From positions 1 to 11,581 of the forward strand of contig JALRDC010000097.1 in the NCBI GenBank assembly GCA_023262245.1: a DNA stretch of 11,581 nt, in the 5' to 3' direction. The notes below the pieces were generated by a model. The model had not been told where the DNA came from. It searched no databases and saw only the letters and a program-made list of their open reading frames with translations. Positions 1 through 7,974 of the stretch are shown in pieces. Made by a program: the position numbers and the translations under genes. This DNA comes from Flavobacteriaceae bacterium (lineage in GTDB: Bacteria; Bacteroidota; Bacteroidia; Flavobacteriales; Flavobacteriaceae). Every line of letters begins with the position of its first letter. Positions within the stretch are counted from its first letter, which is position 1.

Positions 1-2448
1 AACAACCAAGACGGTACTTTTACCAATAGGTTGAAAGAGCAAATGAGTTGTATTTCTAACTTTTCAATGGGTGTGGATGCAGGAGATATAAACAATGATG
101 GCTTTATAGATCTGATTACGCTGGACATGTTGCCCCAAGATAACAAACGTCAAAAATTACTTTACGCTCCCGATAATTTTGAACTTTACAATAATATGGT
201 TGACAATGGATTTCACCATCAGTCCATGCGCAACATGCTACAACTAAATAATGGTAATGATACCTTTAGTGATGTGGGACAACTCGCTGGGATTTCCAAT
301 ACCGATTGGAGTTGGGCTCCTTTAATAGCAGACTTTAATAACGATGGTCTCCAAGACCTTTATATTACAAACGGCTACGGGCGGGATATGATCAATCGAG
401 ATGTTATGAAATTCTATATAGACGAACGAATAAAATTCATCGAAGGTACTTCCGATAAAAAAATGTTTGAAGCCCTTCAAGGAATCTCTTCTACTCCGCT
501 TCAAAATTACTTTTATTTAAACCAAGGAGCACTCTCTTTTGAAGATCACACTGATCGCTCAGGGTTTACAGGAGCTGATTTTTCTCATGGAGCTATTTAT
601 ACGGACTTAGATAATGATGGAGACCTAGAAATCGTTGTCAATTGTATGAACCAGCCGGCCAAAATCTTTAAAAACCTAACAAGAGAAGAATCCAAAGAAG
701 CTAATTTTTTACGAATCTCCTTACAACAAGAAAACAAAAATCGCTTTGCGCAAGGTTCTAAGATTGCCGTTTTTACTTCGGATGGAAATAAACTGCTCAG
801 AGAGGTTTCCGCTACTCGTGGATTCCAATCTGCTCTTGTAGAACCCATACACTTTGGTCTCGGCTCTCAAACTGTAGATTCCATTGAAATAGAATGGAAC
901 GATAACAGTACACAAATAGTAAAAAATGTTCCCATAAATCAACTTGTCGAAATCACTAAAAAAAATCCTAAATCCCTTAAAAGAAATCCAATCCAACCGC
1001 TCTTGTCAGTTCAATATGACACACTCAATCATTCCCACAACGAATTGCTTGTAAATGATTTTAAAGTACAACCGCTCTTGCCCTACATGATTTCTTACCA
1101 CGGACCAAAAATCAAAAAAATTGACCTCAATCAAGATGGCTTAGATGATTTGTTCTTTACCAGTCCCGAAGGACAAGCACCTGCACTTTTAATTCAAAAC
1201 TTAGACGGAACCTTTAATCGTTCCGAACAACCTTATCTTGATCAATCCAACTATCACGAAGACACCAATGCTGCCTTTTTTGATGCTGACGCCGATGGTG
1301 ACTTAGATCTTTATATTGTCTCTGGAGGATATGGAGCGCCAAACGCAGGGATTGCATTAGAAGATCGCTTATACCTTAACGACAAAGGTGTTTTTATTCC
1401 TTCCCAAAACTTGCCCAAAGATACGCAAGTAGGGTCTGTGGTTGTTCCATGGGATTTTGATCTTGATGGGGATTTAGATCTTTTTGTTGGAACTCGAGTT
1501 AAACAATCTGAATTTCCAAAAGGAGCCCCCTCCATGATTCTTTCTAATGATGGCAAAGGGAACTTTACTCAAAGAAAAATCCCGTATTTTGATCGAGTAA
1601 CTGACGCAATACTTCATGATTTTGATGGAGATCAACTAAAAGAATTATTAGTGATTGGTGACTGGACAATTCCAAAAGTTTTGGCTTTTCAAAACCGTGC
1701 GTTTGTTGATAAAACTTCGGCTTTCTTTTCTGAAAATCTAGCCGGTTGGTGGAACACCGCCAAGGCAGATGATCTTGATGGAGATGGAGATCTAGATCTC
1801 ATTTTGGGAAATTGGGGATTGAATAATCAATTTAAACCCACTGCGGAACAACCCATGGAACTCTTTTATGACGATTTTGACAAGAACGGATTTATAGACC
1901 CTATTTGGTGTTTTTACATTGGAGATACTTCCTACCCGTTTGTTCTTAAAGACGAACTCACAGACCAAATCGTCTCGCTCAGAAAAGAGTTTGTAACTTA
2001 TGAGTCCTATGCGGATAGAACCATCACCGAAATTTTGCCTGAAGAAAAACTCCAAAAGTCCCCCAAGTGTATTACTAATTTTCTAGAAACCGTTTGGTTT
2101 GAAAATCAAAACGGCCGCTTTGTCAGAAAACAACTTCCTGTAGAAGCAAATATTTCTTCAGTAAATGCAATCACCATAAATGATTTTGATCAAGATGGAA
2201 ATAAAGACATTTTTCTTGCTGGAAATGTACCCTATAATCGCGTGCGCATTGGACGAAGAGAAACCTCTTTCGGTAGCTACCTCAAAGGAGATGGGAAAGG
2301 AAACTTTACCTATATCCCTAATTGGAAAACTGGATTAAATATTCAAGGTTCTGTAAGAGCTTTGGAAATGATTCGAACTAAAGAAAATAAAAAATTGGTT
2401 GTTGGCATTAATAATGCGAAACCCCTACTGATCTCAATTAAAAAATGA
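1..2448 (+). CDS. FG-GAP/VCBS repeat protein with ASPIC/UnbV domain (5' partial)
   Basis: The frame is open from base 1, so the true start lies upstream; the TTG at 31 is internal, because the preceding codons read NNQDGTFTNR, a normal FG-GAP lead-in. About ten acidic calcium-binding loops of the DxDxDG type are visible, for example DINNDGFID (nt 85-111), DFNNDGLQD, DLDNDGDLE, DLNQDGLDD, DADADGDLD, DFDLDGDLD, DLDGDGDLD and DFDQDGNKD. They are expected to build beta-propeller blades. An ASPIC/UnbV-like segment (about nt 750-960) contains GSKIAVF, a conserved ATRGFQSA stretch and HFGLGS. Full-length relatives run to roughly 1,100 residues; 815 codons are visible here. The family (CRTAC1-like) is exported or surface-associated in Bacteroidota, often near SusC/SusD genes; its biochemical role is not established, and binding of a ligand or partner is an inference. 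The stop overlaps the next start as ATGA, so the two genes are probably translationally coupled. Confidence 0.9.
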   Translation, partial: NNQDGTFTNRLKEQMSCISNFSMGVDAGDINNDGFIDLITLDMLPQDNKRQKLLYAPDNFELYNNMVDNGFHHQSMRNMLQLNNGNDTFSDVGQLAGISNTDWSWAPLIADFNNDGLQDLYITNGYGRDMINRDVMKFYIDERIKFIEGTSDKKMFEALQGISSTPLQNYFYLNQGALSFEDHTDRSGFTGADFSHGAIYTDLDNDGDLEIVVNCMNQPAKIFKNLTREESKEANFLRISLQQENKNRFAQGSKIAVFTSDGNKLLREVSATRGFQSALVEPIHFGLGSQTVDSIEIEWNDNSTQIVKNVPINQLVEITKKNPKSLKRNPIQPLLSVQYDTLNHSHNELLVNDFKVQPLLPYMISYHGPKIKKIDLNQDGLDDLFFTSPEGQAPALLIQNLDGTFNRSEQPYLDQSNYHEDTNAAFFDADADGDLDLYIVSGGYGAPNAGIALEDRLYLNDKGVFIPSQNLPKDTQVGSVVVPWDFDLDGDLDLFVGTRVKQSEFPKGAPSMILSNDGKGNFTQRKIPYFDRVTDAILHDFDGDQLKELLVIGDWTIPKVLAFQNRAFVDKTSAFFSENLAGWWNTAKADDLDGDGDLDLILGNWGLNNQFKPTAEQPMELFYDDFDKNGFIDPIWCFYIGDTSYPFVLKDELTDQIVSLRKEFVTYESYADRTITEILPEEKLQKSPKCITNFLETVWFENQNGRFVRKQLPVEANISSVNAITINDFDQDGNKDIFLAGNVPYNRVRIGRRETSFGSYLKGDGKGNFTYIPNWKTGLNIQGSVRALEMIRTKENKKLVVGINNAKPLLISIKK

Positions 2449-3746
2449 ATAAAAAAATAAAAACCTCCGGTCTTTTTTTATGCTTTATAGCCGTCCTATT
2501 CTCGTTCTCGGTAAACGGACAAAGGAGCCAAGCCAAAGCCTATGTAGATGATTTAAAAAAGATCACGGATATAATGGTGTATGATGTAACCTCGCCTGTT
2601 GCAGCAGCACGTTATTATGCTTATACGACATTGGCCTCTTATGAACTTCTTGCTTTGAGAGACAAACGTCGTCCTAGTTTTTTTGATTTCTTCCAAAGGT
2701 CCTCCTCTAATACTTTCCCCAAGCCCATTAAATTAAAAAATCCTGTGGCTTCTTATCGATATGCACTTCTCTTTAGTGCCTCCAGTCTTCTTCCCTCTGG
2801 TAAAAAGCTTCAAGGCAGAATAGAGTCGCTTAAAAGCCTGTTAACTTCTCAAGAAGTCCGCTATATAGAGGACTTTGTAACGACTATCGTGGCCTATGCA
2901 AACCAAGATGGTTTTCAACAACTCAATAACTTAAAAAGATATACCCCAAGAAGGGGAGCCGCCTTTTGGCAACCCACCAAACCTGCCTATATGGCTCCCA
3001 TAGAACCTAACTGGAACACCCTCAGTCCTTTATTTTTGAATTCAGCAGATCAGTTTTTAACTAAACCTCCTATAAAATATGATCTCAATCCTAAATCGGA
3101 GTTTTACAAACTCCTGTTAGAAGTCAAAGAAATCACAGACCAAAACAATAAGGAATACAATGAAATTGCGGCCTTTTGGGATTGTAATCCCTATGCTATT
3201 TCACAAATTGGTCACTTAGAATTTGGTTTAAAAAAAATTTCCCCAGGAGGACATTGGATGGGAATTGCAGGTATTGCTACACTTAAGGCTGGTTTTGGAA
3301 TAGATAAAACGATTTTTACCCATACCCTTCTTGCCCTTACTTTGCACGATGCATTTATCGCTTGTTGGGATGAAAAGTATCGTTCAGATCGCGTACGGCC
3401 AGAAACGGTCATTAATAGAGTTTTAGATAAAACTTGGAGTCCTTTGCTTCAAACACCCCCTTTCCCTGAATATGTTTCTGGGCATAGCGTAGTCTCATCA
3501 GCATCCGCAGAAATTTTGACCCTTATCTTTGGACCAAAATTTCGCTTTAGAGATACTACCGAAAAAGAATTTGGTCTAAAAACAAGAAGCTATAAATCAT
3601 TTCAACAGGCTGCTGAGGAAGCTTGTATTTCTAGGCTGTATGGTGGTATTCACTACATGGATGCCATAGACCAAGGAGTATGGCAGGGAAAAAAGGTCGC
3701 TTCTTTTATTATTGATAAAACGAAACCTTACTTCCCCTATCAATAA
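2445..3746 (+). CDS. Exported vanadium-dependent haloperoxidase / PAP2-family protein
   Basis: This 433-residue protein starts with a Sec signal peptide (about residues 1-25, hydrophobic core LFLCFIAVLFSFSV), so it should act outside the cytoplasm. The C-terminal half carries all three motifs of the vanadium haloperoxidase/acid phosphatase (PAP2) superfamily: K311-x6-R318-P319, the SGH motif at S345-G346-H347 (YVSGHS, with Val where Pro is usual), and S396-R397-x5-H403. The local spacings equal those of the fungal vanadium chloroperoxidase ligands. Members either oxidise halides with hydrogen peroxide or hydrolyse phosphate esters; the sequence alone does not decide which. The start is fixed by the ATGA overlap with the upstream FG-GAP gene. 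Pairing of the two gene types is, as far as I recall, common in Bacteroidota, which suggests a joint function. The reading frame is intact and no key residue is missing. Confidence 0.9.
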   Translation: MNKKIKTSGLFLCFIAVLFSFSVNGQRSQAKAYVDDLKKITDIMVYDVTSPVAAARYYAYTTLASYELLALRDKRRPSFFDFFQRSSSNTFPKPIKLKNPVASYRYALLFSASSLLPSGKKLQGRIESLKSLLTSQEVRYIEDFVTTIVAYANQDGFQQLNNLKRYTPRRGAAFWQPTKPAYMAPIEPNWNTLSPLFLNSADQFLTKPPIKYDLNPKSEFYKLLLEVKEITDQNNKEYNEIAAFWDCNPYAISQIGHLEFGLKKISPGGHWMGIAGIATLKAGFGIDKTIFTHTLLALTLHDAFIACWDEKYRSDRVRPETVINRVLDKTWSPLLQTPPFPEYVSGHSVVSSASAEILTLIFGPKFRFRDTTEKEFGLKTRSYKSFQQAAEEACISRLYGGIHYMDAIDQGVWQGKKVASFIIDKTKPYFPYQ

Positions 3747-3770
3747 CACTTCCATAAGGTTGCGTTATTG
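3741..3770. terminator. Weak hairpin shared by two convergent gene ends
   Basis: A 7-bp inverted repeat, CAATAAC (3741-3747) and GTTATTG (3764-3770), encloses 16 nt. The arms contain the last Gln codon and the TAA stop of the genes converging from either side. A few extra pairs are possible inside the loop, with a bulge. There is no run of T on either strand, so this is at best a weak or non-canonical bidirectional terminator. Confidence 0.3.
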
Positions 3771-4094
3771 GTAGCGGGTACACCAATCTCTTGAGCTTGC
3801 TGTTTGAAAGTCTTCATCAAGATCCATTTTGTAGCGAAAATCTGTGGTCTCTTCATTAAATTCTAATGCAGCCACGGTTACAAATTCCCGAGTACATTCT
3901 TCTTGACAAAAACAAAAAATAAGGCTTTCTTCACTTATTCCCGATAAGTGATAGGCTATTTGACTTCCTCCCCCCGTGTTTTCATTTGTCAATGTTATAA
4001 ATTGAACTGGTTTAAAAGTCACAGGATTAGAAGCATCGTTTTCTTCCTCAACAGCACAAGAAAGGATCACTAAACATAGTAGTAGATATCTCAA
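3765..4094 (-). CDS. Small cysteine-containing lipoprotein, unknown function
   Basis: The 109-residue product begins with a short lipoprotein-type signal (MRYLLLCLVILSC) in which Cys13 would be lipidated, followed by an acidic stretch (EEEND) that is common after the lipid anchor. I do not recognise the family. The mature part is acidic and has a cysteine group C61-x-C63-x3-C67 plus a late Cys105, which could form disulfides in the periplasm or bind a metal. The start codon on the minus strand is TTG (4094-4092), preceded by a run of A; no ATG lies in frame upstream before the stop at about 4136, so TTG is the best choice but uncertain. The gene converges on the haloperoxidase gene with 18 nt between stops, and is divergent from the flavoenzyme operon, with 164 nt between starts. 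The signal sequence and normal composition favour a real gene. Confidence 0.7.
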   Translation of the reverse strand: MRYLLLCLVILSCAVEEENDASNPVTFKPVQFITLTNENTGGGSQIAYHLSGISEESLIFCFCQEECTREFVTVAALEFNEETTDFRYKMDLDEDFQTASSRDWCTRYQ

Positions 4095-4146
4095 TTTTTT
4101 TTCTACTAAGCTAAGGGATGTTTTTGAAATTCCCTAATTGATTCGA

Positions 4147-4160
4147 AAAGCTCAAGCTTT
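4147..4160. repeat. AAAGCT-CA-AGCTTT inverted repeat, possible operator
   Basis: Two 6-bp arms separated by 2 nt form a near-perfect palindrome in the divergent intergenic region. It ends 7 nt upstream of the candidate -7 element of the flavoenzyme operon, which would place it between the -33 and -7 boxes. A repressor or activator site is possible, but only one copy is visible. Confidence 0.3.
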
Positions 4161-4167
4161 AAGCAAT

Positions 4168-4175
4168 TATTTTTG
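4168..4175 (+). promoter_or_regulatory. Candidate -7 element (TATTTTTG) for the oxidoreductase operon
   Basis: TATTTTTG matches the Bacteroidota -7 consensus TAnnTTTG exactly. The -33 box is poor: the nearest candidate is TTCG at 4142-4145, 22 nt upstream. Transcription would start near 4182 and leave a leader of about 75 nt before the ATG at 4259. The rest of the 164-nt intergenic stretch is AT-rich and shows no further recognisable signal. Confidence 0.4.
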
Positions 4176-4258
4176 TTTTTTGTAATTAAAAAGTAAATTT
4201 AAGTGTTCAAAATAAAGCCAATTGAATCCCAATTTGCGAATACTAATTTCTTGAGCAC

Positions 4259-6151
4259 ATGAGATCAATAAACCAATTAAATTACCATCCGTTTTTTTGC
4301 TATGTAATCCTAATTTGTTTTTTCGGATGCTCTAAGATTTCCAATCCCTATCAAACAGAGGTATTGGTCATCGGTGGTGGTACGGCAGGAACGGCGGCAG
4401 CACTTAGTAGTGCTCGAATGGGTGTTTCCACGCTTCTAATAAATGAACATCCTTGGCTGGGAGGTATGCTCACTTCGGCAGGGGTAAGTGCAGTAGATGG
4501 AAATACAAAGCTCTTATCTGGATTGTGGGGGGAGTTTAGGGATAGCCTTGTAAAACGTTATGGAAGTCCGCAAGCTCTAAAAACAGGCTGGGTGAGTAAT
4601 CATCTATTTGAGCCCGCTGTAGGTGCAGCTGTTTTTTTAAATATGGCAAAGAAAGAGACAAAACTCACGCTGTGGATGGAAACAAAATGGGAACGTATCA
4701 GCAAGCATCCTGATGGATGGCTCGTCTCTGGGTTTAAGAATGAAACTCCTTTTCAAGTTATCGCTAAACAACTCATAGATGCAACAGAACTAGGTGATGT
4801 TGCTAAGACCCTTGGGGTTCCTTACGATATCGGTATGGATTCTCGAAATCAATTTAATGAAACAATAGCCCCCATAGAAGAAAATGATATTATTCAAGAC
4901 CTCACTTATGTACTCATCCTTGAAGAATTTGATGAGGCTGTTCCAGTAGAAAAACCTCCAGGCTATGATGCAAGCTTATTTTACTGTGCAACCGAAAATG
5001 AAAAATGTAAGGATGCACAAAAGATGAACCGCATTCTTTGGCCAAAGTCCAAAATGATTACTTATGGTGCCTTACCAAATAAAAAATTCATGATCAATTG
5101 GCCCATAAATGGAAATGATTATTATGCTAATGGAATAGAATTATCTTCCGCAGACCGCAAAGTACTTTATGAAAAAGCAAAACTTAAATCAAAACAGTTT
5201 CTCTATTACCTCCAAAAAGAATTGGGCTTTACTCACTTAGGGATTTCAAAAGAATTTCCTACTCAAGATGGGTTCCCATTCATGCCCTATCATAGAGAAT
5301 CTCGAAGAATTCACGGAGTTACAACCCTAACAATCAACCACTTATCAAATCCATATGAACAAAAAAAACCACTCTACAGAACGGGGATTGCTGTTGGTGA
5401 TTATCCCGTAGACCACCATCATGAAGCGCACCCAGACGCAGATCAACTCCCCGAGTTACATTTCTACCCTGTTCCTTCTTATAATATCCCTCTGGGTTGT
5501 TTAATCCCCAAAACCATTGACCATCTTGTGGTAACAGAAAAATCCATCTCAGTATCAAACATTGTCAATGGAACTACCCGTTTACAGCCTGTTGTTCTAC
5601 AACTTGGACAGGCTGCAGGAATTACTGCTGCACTTGCCCATCTTCAAAAAATTGCTCCCCGAGAAGTTTCCGTTAGGGACATACAAAAAACCTTACTCTC
5701 CCAAGGGGGATATCTTCTCCCATATCTTGATGTACCAAAAAATCATCCTTTTTTTGAAATTTATCAAAAAATAGGAGCCACCGGAATTTTAAGAGGTACT
5801 GGGAAAAATGTGGGTTGGGAAAATCAAACTTGGCTCTACGCAGATTTGCCACTCAAAACAAAAGATCTGTATTTGGATTCTTGGAAAGAATCTTTTGATT
5901 CAAACTTCCCCCAGGATCCAACAGTCTCAAATGTTTTAACTTGGTTTAAAGAATCCCTCCCGGATAATGAATTGCCTTCATGGCTATCAACTTCTGCTGC
6001 GGTTAAAGAACATTTTAATTTTACAGAATTTGAAAATTCCTCTCCCATAACCCGCGGGCAGTTTGCTGTTCTTTTGGATGCCCTATTGGATCCTTTTTCA
6101 AGAGAAGTAAATTTATTTGGTGAGTTTATCAATTCAACCCGTTCAAGATGA
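4259..6151 (+). CDS. FAD-dependent oxidoreductase (PF12831-like), predicted lipoprotein
   Basis: This 630-residue flavoprotein has a dinucleotide-binding fold near its N-terminus: VLVIGGGTAG (G39-x-G41-x2-G44), followed 19 residues later by the acidic E63 that would hold the ribose of FAD. The following GGMLTSAG stretch is typical of the FAD_oxidored (PF12831) group. A hydrophobic segment ends in FFGC, so Cys24 could be lipidated and the enzyme anchored outside the inner membrane. The substrate is unknown; some relatives are annotated as xanthan-lyase-related, which I would not trust. The C-terminal region, about residues 490-615, is an extra domain ending in ITRGQFA (597-603), which faintly recalls the TRxxFA core of S-layer homology repeats. 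It is the first gene of a four-gene operon and overlaps the symporter gene by ATGA. The ATG at 4259 gives the complete signal sequence. Confidence 0.88.
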   Translation: MRSINQLNYHPFFCYVILICFFGCSKISNPYQTEVLVIGGGTAGTAAALSSARMGVSTLLINEHPWLGGMLTSAGVSAVDGNTKLLSGLWGEFRDSLVKRYGSPQALKTGWVSNHLFEPAVGAAVFLNMAKKETKLTLWMETKWERISKHPDGWLVSGFKNETPFQVIAKQLIDATELGDVAKTLGVPYDIGMDSRNQFNETIAPIEENDIIQDLTYVLILEEFDEAVPVEKPPGYDASLFYCATENEKCKDAQKMNRILWPKSKMITYGALPNKKFMINWPINGNDYYANGIELSSADRKVLYEKAKLKSKQFLYYLQKELGFTHLGISKEFPTQDGFPFMPYHRESRRIHGVTTLTINHLSNPYEQKKPLYRTGIAVGDYPVDHHHEAHPDADQLPELHFYPVPSYNIPLGCLIPKTIDHLVVTEKSISVSNIVNGTTRLQPVVLQLGQAAGITAALAHLQKIAPREVSVRDIQKTLLSQGGYLLPYLDVPKNHPFFEIYQKIGATGILRGTGKNVGWENQTWLYADLPLKTKDLYLDSWKESFDSNFPQDPTVSNVLTWFKESLPDNELPSWLSTSAAVKEHFNFTEFENSSPITRGQFAVLLDALLDPFSREVNLFGEFINSTRSR

Positions 6152-7974
6152 ATTTAAATCCAATAGATTATCTCATCATTATCGGCTACCTTGTTCTTGT
6201 GGTTTTAATTGGAATATTTCTTTCCAATAAGGCAGGAAAAAGCTTAAATCAGTACTTTTTAGGAGGTAATCAAATCAGATGGTACGTATTAGGCTTGTCG
6301 AACGCTTCTGGAATGTTTGATATTTCAGGAGTAATGTGGTCCGTAGCCTTACTTTTTGTTTATGGTTTAAAAAGTGCTTGGATCCCTTGGCTTTGGCCTG
6401 TTTGGAATCAGGTGTTCATCATGGTCTTTTTGGCGATTTGGATTCGCCGTTCAAATGTAATGACAGGAGCTTCTTGGGTATTGACCCGTTTTAGTGGAAC
6501 AGGGGGCGCCTATTCCAAAAATATCATCATCCTTTTTGCTGTAATAAGTGCCATTGGGTTTATTGCCTATTTTTTTGAAGGTATTGGTAAGTTTTGTGAA
6601 GCCATTCTCCCTTTTGATCTTACTGTTCAAACAGCCTTTTTTTCTGTTAGCTCAAAAAATGTTTATGCTTTTTTAATTATTAGTCTGACCACACTTTACA
6701 CTTTAAAAGGGGGTATTTTTAGTGTGGTCGCTACTGAAGTTTTTCAATATATAATTATGACCATTTCCAGCATTGCTATAGGGTTAATTGTATTCTTTTC
6801 CGTTTCGAATGCGGATCTCATGAGGGTCGTTCCGCAGGGGTGGGATCAATTGTTTTTTGGTTGGAAAATGAATTTAGATTGGTCATCCAAACTTCCTCTA
6901 TTAAATGAAAAAATAGCAAATGATGGTTATGAATTTATAGGGATCCTTTTTATGATGATGTTGTTCAAAGGGATCTTCTCTAGTTTGGCAGGCCCTGTTC
7001 CGGGATATGATATGCAACGAATTTTATCTACAAAAACTCCTTTTGAAGCTGCTAAAATGAGTGGATTTACCATATTGGTTTTATACGCCCCACGCTATTT
7101 GATGATTGCAGCTTTTGCCGTTTTGGCATTGGTATATCTTACTCCTGAGCTCCAACAAATGACCGCTATTGATTTTGAGGTCCTCCTTCCGGAGACAATT
7201 TCACAATTGGTGCCTACTGGACTAAAAGGTTTAATCTTAGCGGGGCTTTTAGCAGCATTTATGGGTACTTTTGCTGCCGTGGTTAACGCAGCCCCTGCCT
7301 ACATTGCCAATGACCTACTTAAAAAGAACCTCCTCCCCAATCAAGATGAAAAAACATATGTTCGTTATGGTTACCTAGCAGCTTTAGTAATTGTTGGTTT
7401 GGGGATGCTTTTTGGATTTTTTGCTTCCTCCCTTAATTCCATAACCCTTTGGATCACCGCCTCTCTCTATGGAGGATATACTGCTGCCAACGTTCTTAAA
7501 TGGATCTGGTGGCGATTTAACGGTTACGGGTATTTCTGGGGAATGTTAACCGGTCTTTTAGCCTCGACATTAAAGCTCCTCTTTTTTAGTGACTTTATTG
7601 ATATTTATTTTTTCCCTATCATCTTAATCATTTCCTTGTTGGGTTGCATACTAGGTTCCCTCTTTACCCCTCCAGACGAATTGAAAACTTTAAAATCCTT
7701 TTACAAAAGTGTCAGACCCTGGGGCTTTTGGAAACCTGTCCTTAAGGAAGTTAAAAAAGACCTTCCAGACTTTAAGCCTAATTCTTCCTTTTACAAGGAC
7801 CTTTTTAATGTTGTTGTAGGTATTGTTTGGCAAATGACTTTAGTTGTCGCGCCCATTTACTTTTTAATCAAAAAATGGGAGGGATTAGTGTGGAGTCTCC
7901 TCATTTTTGGTCTTTGTTCGGTTCTATTAAAATATTATTGGTACAACCCTCTGAAAAAACAAGATGAATCATGA
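6148..7974 (+). CDS. Sodium:solute symporter (SSS family)
   Basis: This is a 608-residue, very hydrophobic inner-membrane protein with roughly 13 membrane segments. It begins with the usual family start, in which the first helix (DYLIIIGYLVLVVLIGIFLS) is followed by the GKSLNQYFLGG loop and the second segment starting near NASGMFDISG. The LeuT-fold core includes the eighth-segment signature AAFMGTFAAVVNAAPA (around M372-N380), where many sodium-coupled relatives carry a Ser pair. Here the equivalent positions appear to be Gly373 and Thr374, so one hydroxyl remains. SSS proteins import sugars, sialic acids, amino acids and other solutes with sodium; sequence alone does not show which. The start overlaps the flavoenzyme stop (ATGA) and the stop overlaps the DUF4434 start (ATGA), so the transporter most likely supplies the substrate of the two cytoplasmic enzymes that follow. 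Confidence 0.93.
   Translation: MNLNPIDYLIIIGYLVLVVLIGIFLSNKAGKSLNQYFLGGNQIRWYVLGLSNASGMFDISGVMWSVALLFVYGLKSAWIPWLWPVWNQVFIMVFLAIWIRRSNVMTGASWVLTRFSGTGGAYSKNIIILFAVISAIGFIAYFFEGIGKFCEAILPFDLTVQTAFFSVSSKNVYAFLIISLTTLYTLKGGIFSVVATEVFQYIIMTISSIAIGLIVFFSVSNADLMRVVPQGWDQLFFGWKMNLDWSSKLPLLNEKIANDGYEFIGILFMMMLFKGIFSSLAGPVPGYDMQRILSTKTPFEAAKMSGFTILVLYAPRYLMIAAFAVLALVYLTPELQQMTAIDFEVLLPETISQLVPTGLKGLILAGLLAAFMGTFAAVVNAAPAYIANDLLKKNLLPNQDEKTYVRYGYLAALVIVGLGMLFGFFASSLNSITLWITASLYGGYTAANVLKWIWWRFNGYGYFWGMLTGLLASTLKLLFFSDFIDIYFFPIILIISLLGCILGSLFTPPDELKTLKSFYKSVRPWGFWKPVLKEVKKDLPDFKPNSSFYKDLFNVVVGIVWQMTLVVAPIYFLIKKWEGLVWSLLIFGLCSVLLKYYWYNPLKKQDES

Noticed and set aside
31..33. TTG as the start of the first gene.
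   Set aside because: The frame is open to base 1 and the ten codons before it match the usual FG-GAP sequence, so the gene starts outside the window.
721..996. Minus-strand frames of 80-90 codons opposite the FG-GAP gene.
   Set aside because: Their composition is that of an antisense shadow of the ASPIC/UnbV region, and no start context or homology is recognisable.
1456..1800. Repeated GAT-rich DNA stretches such as GATCTTGATGGAGATGGAGAT.
   Set aside because: They encode the acidic calcium-binding loops of the FG-GAP repeats and diverge between copies; this is protein-level repetition, not a DNA repeat element.
4095..4130. A -7-like TAGCTTAG on the minus strand before the small lipoprotein gene.
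   Set aside because: It lies too close to the TTG start to leave room for a transcription start and leader, and it matches the consensus imperfectly.
5562..5774. A 70-codon plus-strand frame inside the flavoenzyme gene.
   Set aside because: It lies fully within the well-supported oxidoreductase in another frame and its translation has no recognisable domain.
5836..6132. A 98-codon minus-strand frame opposite the end of the flavoenzyme gene.
   Set aside because: It is antisense to a conserved coding region, shows no signal or motif, and has no promoter-like sequence nearby.
7240..7310. Loss of the Ser pair in the symporter's predicted sodium site (Gly373-Thr374) as evidence of a changed ion.
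   Set aside because: I recall similar MGTF forms in other Bacteroidota members of the family, so it is probably a subfamily feature and not a specific loss.
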